The translations under genes were made by a program, and so were the position numbers. The notes below the pieces were generated by a model, which saw only the letters and a program-made list of their open reading frames with translations, searched no databases and was not told the origin of the DNA. DNA of 64,000 nucleotides from positions 124,001 to 188,000 of the forward strand of contig NZ_BMUI01000019.1 in the NCBI RefSeq assembly GCF_014650115.1. The letters run 5' to 3'. How positions within the stretch are numbered: the first letter of the stretch is position 1; every line of letters starts with the position of its first letter. Origin of the DNA: Streptomyces olivaceoviridis (GTDB lineage: Bacteria > Actinomycetota > Actinomycetes > Streptomycetales > Streptomycetaceae). Below are positions 35,893 to 44,867 of this stretch, one piece after another.

Positions 35893-36771
35893 TCACAGGA
35901 GCTGGAGCAGGGCGTGCAGCGCCGGATTGTCGTTGCTTTTGCGCCACACGTAGTCCAGTTCGACCGGCCGCGGATGACCGGGCAGGCGCAGCGGCCGGTA
36001 CACGACTCCGGTGGGCCGCATCTCGGCCGCCGCCTCGGGAACCAGGGCGATGCCCCAGCCGATGTTGACCAGGGCCAGGATGCTGTGGACCTGGCTGAGG
36101 TACTGGGTGAACACCGGCCGTACCTGCGCGCCGCGGAAGGTGGTGAGCAGCAACTCGTGGAAGTAGCGGGCCTCTGTCGGGGAGTACATCAGGAAGTCCT
36201 GGCCGTCGAAGGCCGACAGCTCCATGGGTCCGTCGTCGGCGGCCAGGGCGTGGTCGGCGGGCAGCGCGGCCACCAGCCCTTCCCGGACCGCGGTGCGTGC
36301 GGTCAGGTCGGGACCGACTGCGGACGGGCGGATGAGCCCGAGGTCGAGCGAGCCCTCGCTGAGCGCCTCCAACTGGTCCCGGGTGACGAGCTCGTGCAGC
36401 AGTATCTCCACCCGCGGCAGCGCGCGACGGGCGCTTTCCAGCAGCTCACCGAGGGCGGAGTAGGCGCTGGCGGCCGTGAACCCGATGGCGATCGAACCCG
36501 CCTCTCCCGTGGAGACCCGCCGCACCGCCAGGGCGGCATGCTCGGCCTGGCGCACGATACGGCGCGCTTCGGCGAGGAACGAGCGGCCCGCCGGCGTGAG
36601 CCGCACGGTCCGGTTGGTGCGGTCCAGCAGCTTCACTCCCAGCTCGCCCTCCAGGAGCTGGATCTGCCGGCTCAGCGGGGGCTGGGTCATGCTCAGGCGC
36701 TCCGCAGCCCGCGTGAAGTGCAGCTCCTCCGCCACGGCCACGAAACACGTCAGCTGCGTCAATGTGAACAA
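35893..36771 (-). CDS. LysR-family transcriptional regulator
   Basis: A 292-aa LTTR: an N-terminal winged HTH (LTQLTCFVAVAEELHFTRAAERLSMTQPPLSRQIQLLE) and a C-terminal co-inducer-binding domain, typical length. The start is TTG: AAGGAG lies 7 bases upstream and no in-frame ATG occurs near the HTH start. It is divergent from the dehydratase operon and lies beside the hexarate transporter, so it is the probable hexarate-responsive regulator of both. An inverted repeat in the intergenic region is a candidate binding site. Confidence 0.9.
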   Translation of the reverse strand: MFTLTQLTCFVAVAEELHFTRAAERLSMTQPPLSRQIQLLEGELGVKLLDRTNRTVRLTPAGRSFLAEARRIVRQAEHAALAVRRVSTGEAGSIAIGFTAASAYSALGELLESARRALPRVEILLHELVTRDQLEALSEGSLDLGLIRPSAVGPDLTARTAVREGLVAALPADHALAADDGPMELSAFDGQDFLMYSPTEARYFHELLLTTFRGAQVRPVFTQYLSQVHSILALVNIGWGIALVPEAAAEMRPTGVVYRPLRLPGHPRPVELDYVWRKSNDNPALHALLQLL

Positions 36772-36795
36772 TGATGCTCTCCTTGTATCGCCACA

Positions 36796-36822
36796 TCCAA
36801 AACTTATGTTGGACGTGAATCG
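36796..36822. promoter_or_regulatory. LysR operator candidate in divergent promoter
   Basis: The imperfect LTTR-type inverted repeat TCCAA-N8-TTGGA (36796-36813) overlaps the motif TGGACGTGAATCG (36810-36822), which recurs upstream of the transporter gene. It lies 25-51 bases from the LysR TTG start. Confidence 0.55.
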
Positions 36823-36915
36823 ATCGCGACCGTAGCGTCGGACCTATCCGACACGGCGCTCCCGCCTAGCACGCCCGTCCGCGGCAGCGGAGAGCAGCCA
36901 CAGGAGAGACGCACC

Positions 36916-36984
36916 ATGGCACAGCCCGGCCGTGATCGCCCGATCGATCGCCGCAGACAGTACCTCTGCGGACGCTGCCCGTAG
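36916..36984 (+). CDS. Possible 22-aa leader ORF
   Basis: A short frame (MAQPGRDRPIDRRRQYLCGRCP) begins at an ATG with GGAGAG 7 bases upstream and ends 144 bases before the dehydratase start, in the long leader of that operon. Two cysteines lie in CGRCP at its end. It may be a regulatory leader peptide or simply a chance frame; its good ribosome binding site is the main reason for listing it. Confidence 0.3.
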   Translation: MAQPGRDRPIDRRRQYLCGRCP

Positions 36985-37128
36985 CAGCCAGGACCTCTCC
37001 AGGCCGCACACGGGCGGACCACGTCCCCCACCCGGCCGACCGCCCCCGCCGCACGTTCGCACGCCGGGCCGCCGCGAATCCTCATCCGGCCCGCACCCGT
37101 CCAACCCGCGCCAACCCAGGGACACGAA

Positions 37129-38310
37129 GTGGTGACCACGACGAACACGACAGCGCACGCCGCGCCCACCGCAGGCGAAGCCACCCTCGACCGCATCGCC
37201 TGGCTGCGCCTGTCCTCAGTCACGCTGCCGCTGGCCACGCCGATCAGTGACGCCAAGGTCTTCACCGGCCGTCAGAAGCCGATGACGGAGGTGGCCTTCC
37301 TCTTCGTCGAGATCGTCACCGAGCAGGGACACGAGGGCATCGGCTTCAGCTACTCCAAGCGCGCCGGCGGCCCCGGCCAGTTCGCGCACGCCCGCGAGAT
37401 CGCCGACAACCTGATCGGCGAGGACCCCAGCGACATCGGAAGGATCTGGACCAAGCTCGTGTGGGCGGGCGCCTCCGTGGGCCGCAGCGGCCTCGCCACC
37501 CAGGCCATAGCCGCCTTCGACGTCGCCCTGTGGGACCTCAAGGCCAAGCGCGCCGGCCTGCCCCTGGCCAAGCTGCTCGGCGCCCACCGCGACTCCGTGC
37601 GCTGCTACAACACCTCCGGCGGCTTCCTGCACACCCCCACCGAACAAGTCCTGGACAACGCAGGCGCATCCCTGAGCAACGGCATCGGCGGCATCAAGAT
37701 CAAGGTCGGGCACCCGGACGGCAAGTACGACCTGGCCCGCCTCACCGCAGTACGCGAACACATCGGCGACGACGTGCCGCTCATGGTCGACGCCAACCAG
37801 CAGTGGGACCGGCCCACCGCCCAGCGCCTGGGCCGCGCCATGGAAGAGTTCGGCCTCGTGTGGATCGAGGAACCCCTCGACGCCTACGACGCGGTCGGCC
37901 ACGCCGCGCTCGCCTCGTCCCTGGACACCCCCGTCGCCACCGGCGAAATGCTGGCCAGCGTCGCCGAACACGTCGAGCTGATCCGCCACAACGCCTGCGA
38001 CATCATCCAGCCCGACGCCCCCCGCATCGGCGGCATCACCCAGTTCCTCAAGCTCGCCGCCCTCGCCGAGCACCACCAGCTCCAGCTCGCCCCCCACTTC
38101 GCCATGGAGATCCACCTCCACCTGGCCGCCGCCTACCCCATCGAACCGTGGGTGGAGCACTTCGACTGGCTGGAGCCGCTGTTCAACGAGCGCCTGGAGA
38201 TCCGCGACGGACGCATGTACGTCTCCTCCCGGCCCGGCCTCGGCTTCACCCTCAGCGACCAGGCCCGCGCCTGGACGATCGCCTCGCACGAAGTGGGCTC
38301 CCGCCCCTGA
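37129..38310 (+). CDS. L-talarate/galactarate dehydratase-like enolase superfamily enzyme
   Basis: Predicted dehydration of a hexarate (galactarate, talarate or glucarate) to 5-keto-4-deoxyglucarate. The 393-aa protein has the mandelate-racemase-type catalytic set: KIK at 190-192, metal ligands Asp221 (VDANQQW), Glu247 (WIEEPL) and Glu273 (TGEML), and the Asp296/His323 dyad (QPDAPRIGG, APHFAMEIH). Start is one of two adjacent GTGs. It lies upstream of the dehydratase that would use its product and divergent from LysR. Which hexarate is preferred cannot be read. Confidence 0.85.
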   Translation: MVTTTNTTAHAAPTAGEATLDRIAWLRLSSVTLPLATPISDAKVFTGRQKPMTEVAFLFVEIVTEQGHEGIGFSYSKRAGGPGQFAHAREIADNLIGEDPSDIGRIWTKLVWAGASVGRSGLATQAIAAFDVALWDLKAKRAGLPLAKLLGAHRDSVRCYNTSGGFLHTPTEQVLDNAGASLSNGIGGIKIKVGHPDGKYDLARLTAVREHIGDDVPLMVDANQQWDRPTAQRLGRAMEEFGLVWIEEPLDAYDAVGHAALASSLDTPVATGEMLASVAEHVELIRHNACDIIQPDAPRIGGITQFLKLAALAEHHQLQLAPHFAMEIHLHLAAAYPIEPWVEHFDWLEPLFNERLEIRDGRMYVSSRPGLGFTLSDQARAWTIASHEVGSRP

Positions 38311-38400
38311 CGGACGGACTCCTCGTCGGCCGCGGAGTTCCGGCTGCGGCCGACGCCCAGTCCCGGCGCGGGCGGCACGCGTAACGGACAGCCGCGCTGC

Positions 38401-38561
38401 CCGCGCCGGTACCACCCGTCCCGGCCGGCCATTTCATCTCCGGCCGGCACCGCCTGTCCCGGCCGTCCACCTGGCCTCCGGTCGGCACCGCCCGTCCCCG
38501 CCGGCCATTTCACCTCCGGCCGGCACCTCCCGCAGCCCACCCCACCCACCCCACCCACCCC
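38401..38561 (+). repeat. Imperfect GC-rich tandem repeats and CCCACC tract
   Basis: Three imperfect units of about 36-40 bases, each containing a version of CCGGCCATTTCAYCTCCGG and GGCACCGCCYGTCCC, run from about 38419 to 38530. A CCCACC/CCCCA tract (38536-38561) follows, just before the ribosome binding site (CAGGAGC) of the next gene. Fills the 276-base gap between the two hexarate genes. Confidence 0.65.
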
Positions 38562-38586
38562 TGCGTCCTTCAGGAGCGGCACACCC

Positions 38587-39513
38587 ATGACGTCCTACAC
38601 CCCCGCGGAACTGCGCAGCCGCCTCGGCTCCGGACTGCTGTCTTTCCCCGTGACCCACTTCAGGGACGACCTGTCCTTCGACGAGGACGCCTACCGCGAG
38701 AACATCATCCGGCTGGCCAAGTACGACGTCGGCGGCCTCTTCGCGGCCGGCGGCACCGGAGAGTTCTTCTCCCTCACCCCCACCGAGGTCGAGCGCGTCG
38801 TCACCGCAGCCGCGGACAGCGCCCCCGACGACACCCCCATCCTCGCCCCGGCCGGCTACGGCACCACCACCGCCACCGAGTTCGCCGCCGCGGCCGAACG
38901 GGCCGGCGCCGACGGCATCCTCCTCTTCCCGCCCTACCTCACCGAGGCCGGCCAGGAAGGCCTGGCCCGCCACGTCGAAGCCGTCTGCCGCTCCACGTCC
39001 CTCGGTGTCGTCGTCTACAGCCGCGCCAACGCCGTCTACTCGGCCGACACCATCGCCCGCCTCGCCGAGACCTGCCCCAACCTGATCGGCTACAAGGACG
39101 GCGTCGGCGACATCGACACCATGACCCGCATCTACACCCGCCTCGGCGAACGCCTGACCTACATCGGCGGCCTGCCCACCGCCGAGACGTTCGCCCTGCC
39201 CTACCTGGAACTCGGCGTCACCACTTACTCCTCGGCGATCTTCAACTTCCTGCCCGACTTCGCCCTCGACTTCTACACCGCCGTCCGCGAACGCCGTCAC
39301 GACGCCGTCATCCGTATGCTGACGGACTTCGTTCTCCCCTACACCGAGATCCGCGACCGGCAGCCCGGCTACGCGGTCAGCATCGTCAAGGCCGGCATGA
39401 CCGCCACCGGGCACAGCGCGGGCCCCGTCCGCCCGCCCCTGACCGACCTGAGCGCGCCGGAACTCGACGAGCTCACCCGGCTGATCGCCGAACTGCCCAC
39501 CGCCACCGCCTGA
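38587..39513 (+). CDS. 5-dehydro-4-deoxyglucarate dehydratase
   Basis: Converts 5-keto-4-deoxyglucarate to 2-oxoglutarate semialdehyde with loss of CO2 and water, the second step of hexarate catabolism. The 308-aa DapA-superfamily protein has the GGTGEF phosphate/carboxylate loop (55-60), Tyr144 in VVVYSRANA and Schiff-base Lys170 in IGYKDGVGD; the N-terminal GLLSFPVTHF is typical of the KDGDH subgroup. It follows the dehydratase gene across a repeat-filled spacer and shares its direction. The semialdehyde dehydrogenase that completes the path is not in this block. Confidence 0.9.
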   Translation: MTSYTPAELRSRLGSGLLSFPVTHFRDDLSFDEDAYRENIIRLAKYDVGGLFAAGGTGEFFSLTPTEVERVVTAAADSAPDDTPILAPAGYGTTTATEFAAAAERAGADGILLFPPYLTEAGQEGLARHVEAVCRSTSLGVVVYSRANAVYSADTIARLAETCPNLIGYKDGVGDIDTMTRIYTRLGERLTYIGGLPTAETFALPYLELGVTTYSSAIFNFLPDFALDFYTAVRERRHDAVIRMLTDFVLPYTEIRDRQPGYAVSIVKAGMTATGHSAGPVRPPLTDLSAPELDELTRLIAELPTATA

Positions 39514-39555
39514 CCCCCGCCCCCGAGGAACCACTCCTCCCCTGAGCGACCGTGT

Positions 39556-40689
39556 TCACTGCAACGACGGATGCAGACTCTCGCGCGCGCTCCACGGTTC
39601 CTTGTCCACGCCCTCTCCGTCCAGCGTCATCGCAGCGAAGACCCCCAAGGCCCCCGAGAACACACTCAACAGCAAACGGGCCCAGTACGGGACGACATCG
39701 AGCAGGAACGGTACGGCCAGGAGGGCGCCGACCGCCGCGATGCCAAGGTGCCAGCCGTGCACCTTGGCGAAGTAACGGGACGGCCGGGGAAGAGGTGTGA
39801 CGGTGAGAGCGGTGTCGGTCTGGCACACCGGTGCCGCACCCCCACGGAGGTAGTGCGCGTGGTCCTCCTCGTGCGTCACGCCCCACACCACATGGCCGGA
39901 GTCGGAGACGAAGGCGGCGGAGACCTTGCGCTCCTTGTCCGTGCCCGCGATGTCCCGCCACCGGGTCGGCCAGCACAGCCAGCCGCCGTGACCCACGAGC
40001 CGGGCGGCGGCATGGGTGAGGTGCTTCTCGCTGACGATGACGCTGTGACCGGCGTGCGTGGTCCGGAGCCGGACGGCCCGTCGGCTGCCGGTCTCGTCCT
40101 CGGGTACCAACTCGATGAAACAGTCGGCTCGGACGCCGATCTGGCCGACACCCTTCCCTGTCGGGTACCGGTACGTCTCCCGCACCGGGGCGCCGAACCG
40201 GACGCGGACCGCGTGCACGCCGCCCGCGGCGGCGTCCTCCTTGAGCATGCGCTGCGAGCGATCGAGGTAGCTCTGGAGCAGCGAGAGATTGCACACGGAC
40301 AGCGCGGCACCGAGGAGGAAGGTGACCACGACGTACAAGGCACCGAAGAGCGACTCGCGGCCCTCGTCGGCGGCGCAGGCGGCCACGTACGGGGCCCAGA
40401 CCGTGAGGTAGGCCGCTGCGACGAGCCCCCAGTCGCGGCGCACCGCACCCAGGTTGCCGGGGATCGCCTCCCGGGCAGGCGCGGTCGCCTGAAGCGGTTG
40501 GACGAGGGGGGCCGACCTGGAGGCCAGCAACCAGCCCAAGGCCGACAGCGCCGCCAAGGCCAGCGGCACGAGTATGTCAAGACGCGGGCCGGTGTCGCTC
40601 CGGATCGAGGCCGTGCCCCATGCGGCAGCCGCCGACAACAGGGCCGCCGCCCCCAGAGCCCTGGCAAGCGGTGTGGATCGGTGCTGCAT
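39556..40689 (-). CDS. Integral membrane protein of unknown function
   Basis: A 377-aa protein: four hydrophobic segments in two pairs (about 10-28 with 37-54, and 97-140) in the N-terminal third, a soluble central domain of about 165 residues with beta-rich pattern (VRVRFGAPVRETYRYPTGKG), and two more hydrophobic helices near the C-terminus (about 315-355). GGGGAG lies 5 bases before the ATG. No family recognised beyond actinomycete-type membrane proteins. It is convergent with the hexarate operon. Confidence 0.65.
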   Translation of the reverse strand: MQHRSTPLARALGAAALLSAAAAWGTASIRSDTGPRLDILVPLALAALSALGWLLASRSAPLVQPLQATAPAREAIPGNLGAVRRDWGLVAAAYLTVWAPYVAACAADEGRESLFGALYVVVTFLLGAALSVCNLSLLQSYLDRSQRMLKEDAAAGGVHAVRVRFGAPVRETYRYPTGKGVGQIGVRADCFIELVPEDETGSRRAVRLRTTHAGHSVIVSEKHLTHAAARLVGHGGWLCWPTRWRDIAGTDKERKVSAAFVSDSGHVVWGVTHEEDHAHYLRGGAAPVCQTDTALTVTPLPRPSRYFAKVHGWHLGIAAVGALLAVPFLLDVVPYWARLLLSVFSGALGVFAAMTLDGEGVDKEPWSARESLHPSLQ

Positions 40690-40824
40690 GCGGTCTCCCC
40701 CTGGCGTGCAGATCTCGTGTGCGGCAACATACCTCCGGGCCCGAACGGGACGACACCCCCGAGGTAGCCGGTGCCGGGAAACCCTGACCACCAGGCGGCT
40801 GCCGCGCAAGCTCGCCTGCCCGGC

Positions 40825-41787
40825 TCAGGGCACCAGCACCACCCTGCCGAACACCTTCCCCGCGTCCATCGCGCGGTGGGCCGGCACCGCCTGGTCCAGA
40901 GGCAGCACCTCGTGCACGACCGTGCGCAGGTCCCCGTGCGCGGCATCGGCGAACTGGGACGACCGTACGGCCTGCCGGTCGGGGCCGGGCACCGTGTCAG
41001 AGCTGAAGGTGGCGAACGACAACGACCTGCGGAAGGCGTCCATCAACCGCATGCCGAAATCCGCCGGCGGCTGCCCGCCGACCACACCGACGGCCACGTA
41101 CCGCCCGTTGGAGTTCAACTTGTCCAGGAAGAGGGGAAGACGGGGACCCCCCACGACATCGATCACCACGTCGAAGCCCGCCGGGGCGTCCGGGCCGCCC
41201 TCGCCGGAGCGGTCGAGGACATGGGTCGCGCCCAGGTCCCGCAGGCGGGCGCCACGCTCCACCGACGAGGTGGTCACCGCCACCGCGCTCGCGCCGCCCC
41301 TGGCCGCGAGCTGGACCGCCGTGATCCCGATGCCGCCCGCCGCACCGCGCACGAGCACCGTCTCGCCGGACGTGAAACGGCCCCGGTCCAGGGCGAAGTG
41401 GGCGACCACCCCGGAGCCGCCCAGGGTCACCGCGTCGGCGCCGGACAGGCCGTCGGGCAGCGCGAGGACGTCCTCGACGGCGGCGACGGCCTGCTCGGCA
41501 TACCCACCGGACAGACCGGTGAACGCCCACACCCGCCGCCCGATCCACGAGGCGTCCACCCCCTCTCCCACCGCGGTGACCCTTCCCGCGACCTCGCTGC
41601 CGAGGAGATGGCCCTCCCGGAAGCCGTAGGCGGCGAGCGCTCCCCGGCGGATCACGGCGTCCACGCCGCCCACCCCGATCGCCTCCGTGACGATCCGCAC
41701 CTGCCCCGGGGCGGGCACGGGCACGGGCACATCGACGACCTCCAGGCCATCGGGGTCTCCGAACGCCCTGATCACAACGGCCTTCAT
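40825..41787 (-). CDS. Quinone oxidoreductase-like MDR protein
   Basis: Zinc-free medium-chain reductase of 320 aa, predicted to use NADPH to reduce quinones or enones. The N-terminal GroES-like domain lacks zinc ligands, and the nucleotide-binding motif is VRGAAGGIGITAVQLA. GAGGAG precedes the ATG. It is divergent from a TetR gene with a perfect palindrome between them, a common arrangement for detoxification pairs in actinomycetes. Physiological substrate unknown. Confidence 0.87.
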   Translation of the reverse strand: MKAVVIRAFGDPDGLEVVDVPVPVPAPGQVRIVTEAIGVGGVDAVIRRGALAAYGFREGHLLGSEVAGRVTAVGEGVDASWIGRRVWAFTGLSGGYAEQAVAAVEDVLALPDGLSGADAVTLGGSGVVAHFALDRGRFTSGETVLVRGAAGGIGITAVQLAARGGASAVAVTTSSVERGARLRDLGATHVLDRSGEGGPDAPAGFDVVIDVVGGPRLPLFLDKLNSNGRYVAVGVVGGQPPADFGMRLMDAFRRSLSFATFSSDTVPGPDRQAVRSSQFADAAHGDLRTVVHEVLPLDQAVPAHRAMDAGKVFGRVVLVP

Positions 41788-41916
41788 CTCTGCTCCTCGG
41801 GTCGGGGGAGGGACGGCTCGCGGCTGCCGCGGCCGTGGGCGTCGAGCCGGCCGCCGCAGCCGGGGGCACCGCCGGCGACGTGCGGGGACGGGGCGGCGAC
41901 ACCGTCATCGGACCGT

Positions 41917-41936
41917 AACGGACGCCCCCGTCCGTT
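41917..41936. promoter_or_regulatory. Palindromic TetR operator candidate
   Basis: Perfect inverted repeat AACGGACG-N4-CGTCCGTT, 18 bases upstream of the TetR start and 130 bases upstream of the divergent quinone reductase start. Position and symmetry fit auto-repression and control of the reductase. Confidence 0.65.
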
Positions 41937-41954
41937 TGGCTAAAGTGAGAAACG

Positions 41955-42593
41955 ATGACCAGCCATTTGCCTCAGACCGTGCGCTCCGACGCCCGCGACA
42001 ACCGGGCCCGCATCCTGGAAGCCGCCCGCGCGGTGTTCGGCGAGGAGGGCCTGAGCGCGCCCATGCGCGAGGTCGCCCGGCATGCGGGCGTCGGCCCCGC
42101 CACGCTGTACCGGCACTTCCCGACCAAGCAGGCACTGATCGCGGAGACCTTCGCCGAGCAGCGGCGGGCCTGCCATGCCGCCGTCCGCGACGCCCTCGCG
42201 GACCCCGACCCGTGGCGCGGATTCCGGAGCCTGATCGAGCGGATCTGCGAACTCCACGCGCACAGCCGGGGATTCGCCGACGCCTTCATGACGGCCTTCC
42301 CCGAGGCCATGGACTTCGCCGCCGACCGGGAGCGGACTGTGCACGCGGTCGGCGAGCTGGCCCGTCGCGCCCAGGAGACCGGCCGGCTGCGCCCCGGCTT
42401 CGTCGTCGACGACCTCGTCCTCATGCTCATGGCCCACCGGGGTCTCCGGGACACGCCGCCTGCCGCCCGAATCACGGCCTCCCGCCGCTTCGCCGCCTAT
42501 GTGATCGAGGCGTTCCGCGCCGCACCGGAGACGGCGGCGCCCACGCCGCTGCCGCCGGCACCACGCCTGGGAGCCGGCCGGGTGGCCAGTTGA
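41955..42593 (+). CDS. TetR-family regulator
   Basis: A 212-aa repressor with a typical N-terminal HTH (RILEAARAVFGEEGLSAPMREVARHAGVGPATLYRHFPTK) and a helical ligand-binding domain. The ATG follows GTGAG. It is divergent from the quinone oxidoreductase gene, with the palindrome at 41917-41936 between them. The C-terminal tail is Pro/Ala-rich and probably disordered. Confidence 0.9.
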   Translation: MTSHLPQTVRSDARDNRARILEAARAVFGEEGLSAPMREVARHAGVGPATLYRHFPTKQALIAETFAEQRRACHAAVRDALADPDPWRGFRSLIERICELHAHSRGFADAFMTAFPEAMDFAADRERTVHAVGELARRAQETGRLRPGFVVDDLVLMLMAHRGLRDTPPAARITASRRFAAYVIEAFRAAPETAAPTPLPPAPRLGAGRVAS

Positions 42594-42734
42594 TCACGCC
42601 GAGCATGGGCCGCTGACGGCCTCGGAGTTGTCGCGCCGGCACACACCACGTGCCCATTCCGGGGGCCGTCGCCGTGCCTGAAGGGCGGATCCCCACCGTC
42701 ACGCGTCTCGCATCACCAGGGCACCCCGACGTGT

Positions 42735-43517
42735 TCAGAGGAAGACGCGCGCCACCTCCAGCCACTTCTGAGCGTCCTCGCCGGTCGCCGTCAGGCTGGT
42801 CTCGGACCAGGGGCGACGCCGGGTGACACACAGGCAGAAGTCCATGGCGCCGCCCTGTACCCGTTGCGCGGCGGTCTCGGGGCCCCACACCCAGGTCCGT
42901 CCGCCAGGTGCTGTCAGCTCGACGCGGAAGGGGTCCGCCGGCTCGGGCAGTCCGACGGCGGCGAAGGACAGCGCCCGCCCCAGCACCCCCAGCGACGCCA
43001 CGTGCTGGAGCCGGTCCGTCGGGCGGTGCGCCACACCCACAGCGTCGAAGACGTCCTGCCCGTGTGCCCAGGTCTCCATCAGACGAAGGGGCACCATCAG
43101 CGCCGGCGTCACCTTCGACATGTACCAGGGGAACGCGTGATCCCATGATGTGTCGCGCAGTGCCGCCGCCAGTTCCGCTCGACCGGCCCGCCACTCGTCC
43201 AGGAGTACCGACCGCGGTCTGGCCGCTCCCGCGGCGGCGGCCTTGTCCGCGTACCCGGTGCCTTCGGCTTCCGCCCGCCTGAGCTCGGCGCCGAACGCCT
43301 CCGGGGTACGTAAGGCGCTGAGTGCGTTCGCGTCCGACCACGCGAGGTGGGCTATCTGGTGAGCGACCGTCCAGCCCGGTGCCGGTGTCGGTACGGACCA
43401 GTCGTCCACTGCCCTGACCAGGGCGTCGAGTTCGTCGCCCTCAGCCACCAGCGCGGACAGGACACCGGCGTCGTCTGCATCGGAGACGGCGAGGTTGTAG
43501 TTCAACATGTGCGCCAT
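42735..43517 (-). CDS. TIGR03084-like MDMPI/DinB-fold protein
   Basis: A 260-aa protein of the actinobacterial maleylpyruvate-isomerase-like (DinB_2) superfamily, with the N-terminal helical region PAPGWTVAHQIAHLAWSD and a later His-containing helix (LMETWAHGQDVFDA) giving the three-His metal site pattern. Such proteins often use mycothiol, but the reaction of this subgroup is unknown. A start at the second Met (43508) is equally possible. Not obviously in an operon. Confidence 0.8.
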   Translation of the reverse strand: MAHMLNYNLAVSDADDAGVLSALVAEGDELDALVRAVDDWSVPTPAPGWTVAHQIAHLAWSDANALSALRTPEAFGAELRRAEAEGTGYADKAAAAGAARPRSVLLDEWRAGRAELAAALRDTSWDHAFPWYMSKVTPALMVPLRLMETWAHGQDVFDAVGVAHRPTDRLQHVASLGVLGRALSFAAVGLPEPADPFRVELTAPGGRTWVWGPETAAQRVQGGAMDFCLCVTRRRPWSETSLTATGEDAQKWLEVARVFL

Positions 43518-43685
43518 GGTGCCACTCGTTCCTCACCGACGGCGGGGACGAAGTGTGCGGGCGGACTCCCGAGGTCGCCGGAGTCCGCTCCAGGGGACGG
43601 CGACGGCCCCGGAATGATCACGTGGTGTGTGGCTGCGCGACAACTCCGAGGCGTTCCGTGCCGCCTGCGGCGTCGTTGAACCGGC

Positions 43686-43949
43686 ATGAGCGATCACACC
43701 AACCCGGACGACCACGGCGCGTGGGCCACCCAGTGCACGCCACCCACGAGCGTGAAGATCAACGTGTTGCTTCAGCATCTCGGCGAAGAACATCCCGGCG
43801 ACGAGAAGGTCATCAGCTGGGAATTCGATGATGCGCTGCGGTCCGCCTGGGTGGACGGGGAGCCGTGGGCGGTGGAGTACGTGGCCTGGCGGACCGCGCA
43901 CGCCGACCTGGTCGGCAGCCTGTTCGAAGAGGACATGCTCGGCCTGTAG
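43686..43949 (+). CDS. Small acidic protein of unknown function
   Basis: An 87-aa soluble protein rich in Asp/Glu and Trp (GEPWAVEYVAWRTAHADLVGSLFEEDML), with codons well biased to G/C at position 3. No signal peptide or recognised domain. Spacing on both sides suggests a single-gene unit. It is listed because length, composition and codon bias look like a real gene rather than noise. Confidence 0.5.
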   Translation: MSDHTNPDDHGAWATQCTPPTSVKINVLLQHLGEEHPGDEKVISWEFDDALRSAWVDGEPWAVEYVAWRTAHADLVGSLFEEDMLGL

Positions 43950-44059
43950 CGGGAGGCGAGAAATCCCCCACGGTGACGTCCCGTTCCCCCGCCCAGCTCC
44001 TACCGGCGCCGCGTCCGACGCCGACACCGGAGACCAACCCCCCAGCTGAGCCGAGTGGA

Positions 44060-44569
44060 TCAGCCGTCGTTGACCGCTGTCTTCACGGCTCCGCAACTCG
44101 CGACGGTATCCGTGGGGGAGTCGTAGGTGCAGGCCTGGAAGGCCAGCTGACTTCCCTTGGCGCCGTAGGCGTTCGTGCTGGTGTTCTCGTAGAAGTCGTA
44201 GTTGCAGGTGGCCTTGGTGCCCGCACCGGAACTGTTGAGGCATCCCCCCGTGCGGTAAAGCCGCCAACTGGAACCGTCCCAGAGGTAGTTGGTCCAGTAC
44301 ACGACGGCTGAGTAACCGTCCGACGCCGTGTCCTCGGCGGTGAACTTGTCACCGTACTTCACGAAACACCCCTCCGCGCCGCCCACTGTGGCGCAGACCT
44401 GGTCGGCGGCGGGACTCGCCGTGGGCCCCGCGGCCCGCAGGGGGACCGTGAACGCCGAGCTCTTCGGGACGCCGGCGGGCGATGGGCCGGCCGAGGCTCC
44501 GGAGGCCAGGGCGGGGACCGAAGAGATGGCGCAGACGACGAGGCCAAGCGCGGTGAGAGAGCGCTTCAT
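44060..44569 (-). CDS. Secreted small protein of unknown function
   Basis: A 169-aa exported protein: signal peptide of about 25-30 residues, a low-complexity Ala/Pro spacer, and a mature domain with six cysteines (DQVCATVGGAEGCF, GGCLNSSGAGTKATCNYD, QACTYD, ASCGAV) consistent with disulfide-stabilised beta structure. AAGGAG sits 7 bases before the ATG. No family recognised. It is one of several small disulfide-rich secreted proteins in this window. Confidence 0.65.
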   Translation of the reverse strand: MKRSLTALGLVVCAISSVPALASGASAGPSPAGVPKSSAFTVPLRAAGPTASPAADQVCATVGGAEGCFVKYGDKFTAEDTASDGYSAVVYWTNYLWDGSSWRLYRTGGCLNSSGAGTKATCNYDFYENTSTNAYGAKGSQLAFQACTYDSPTDTVASCGAVKTAVNDG

Positions 44570-44867
44570 GACACAACTCCTTGACGTGTAGTCGTGCAGT
44601 GGCTGTGGAGCGGACGCGGGAATTCGCGGTGCGTCACCTGGACAAGACGGGCTCACCGTTACGAAGGAGGTCGTCCTCCGGCTCGGTACGGCACCATCGT
44701 GCGCTTCCCGCGAGTTGCCGGTCGACGTCGTTCGGCCGGGACCGAATCACGACATTTCGACTCCGGCGTTCAAGGGCCTGTCCTTTGTCCGGGCCGGAAT
44801 CCCTCTGGACCGAACAACCCGCACAGCGGAAAGATCAGAACGGTGCCGGGCCGCGTCAGGGGAAAGC

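Noticed and set aside
38536..38561. CCCACC tract as a CRISPR or telomere-like repeat
   Set aside because: Too short and imperfect, with no spacers; treated as a simple-sequence tract next to a ribosome binding site.
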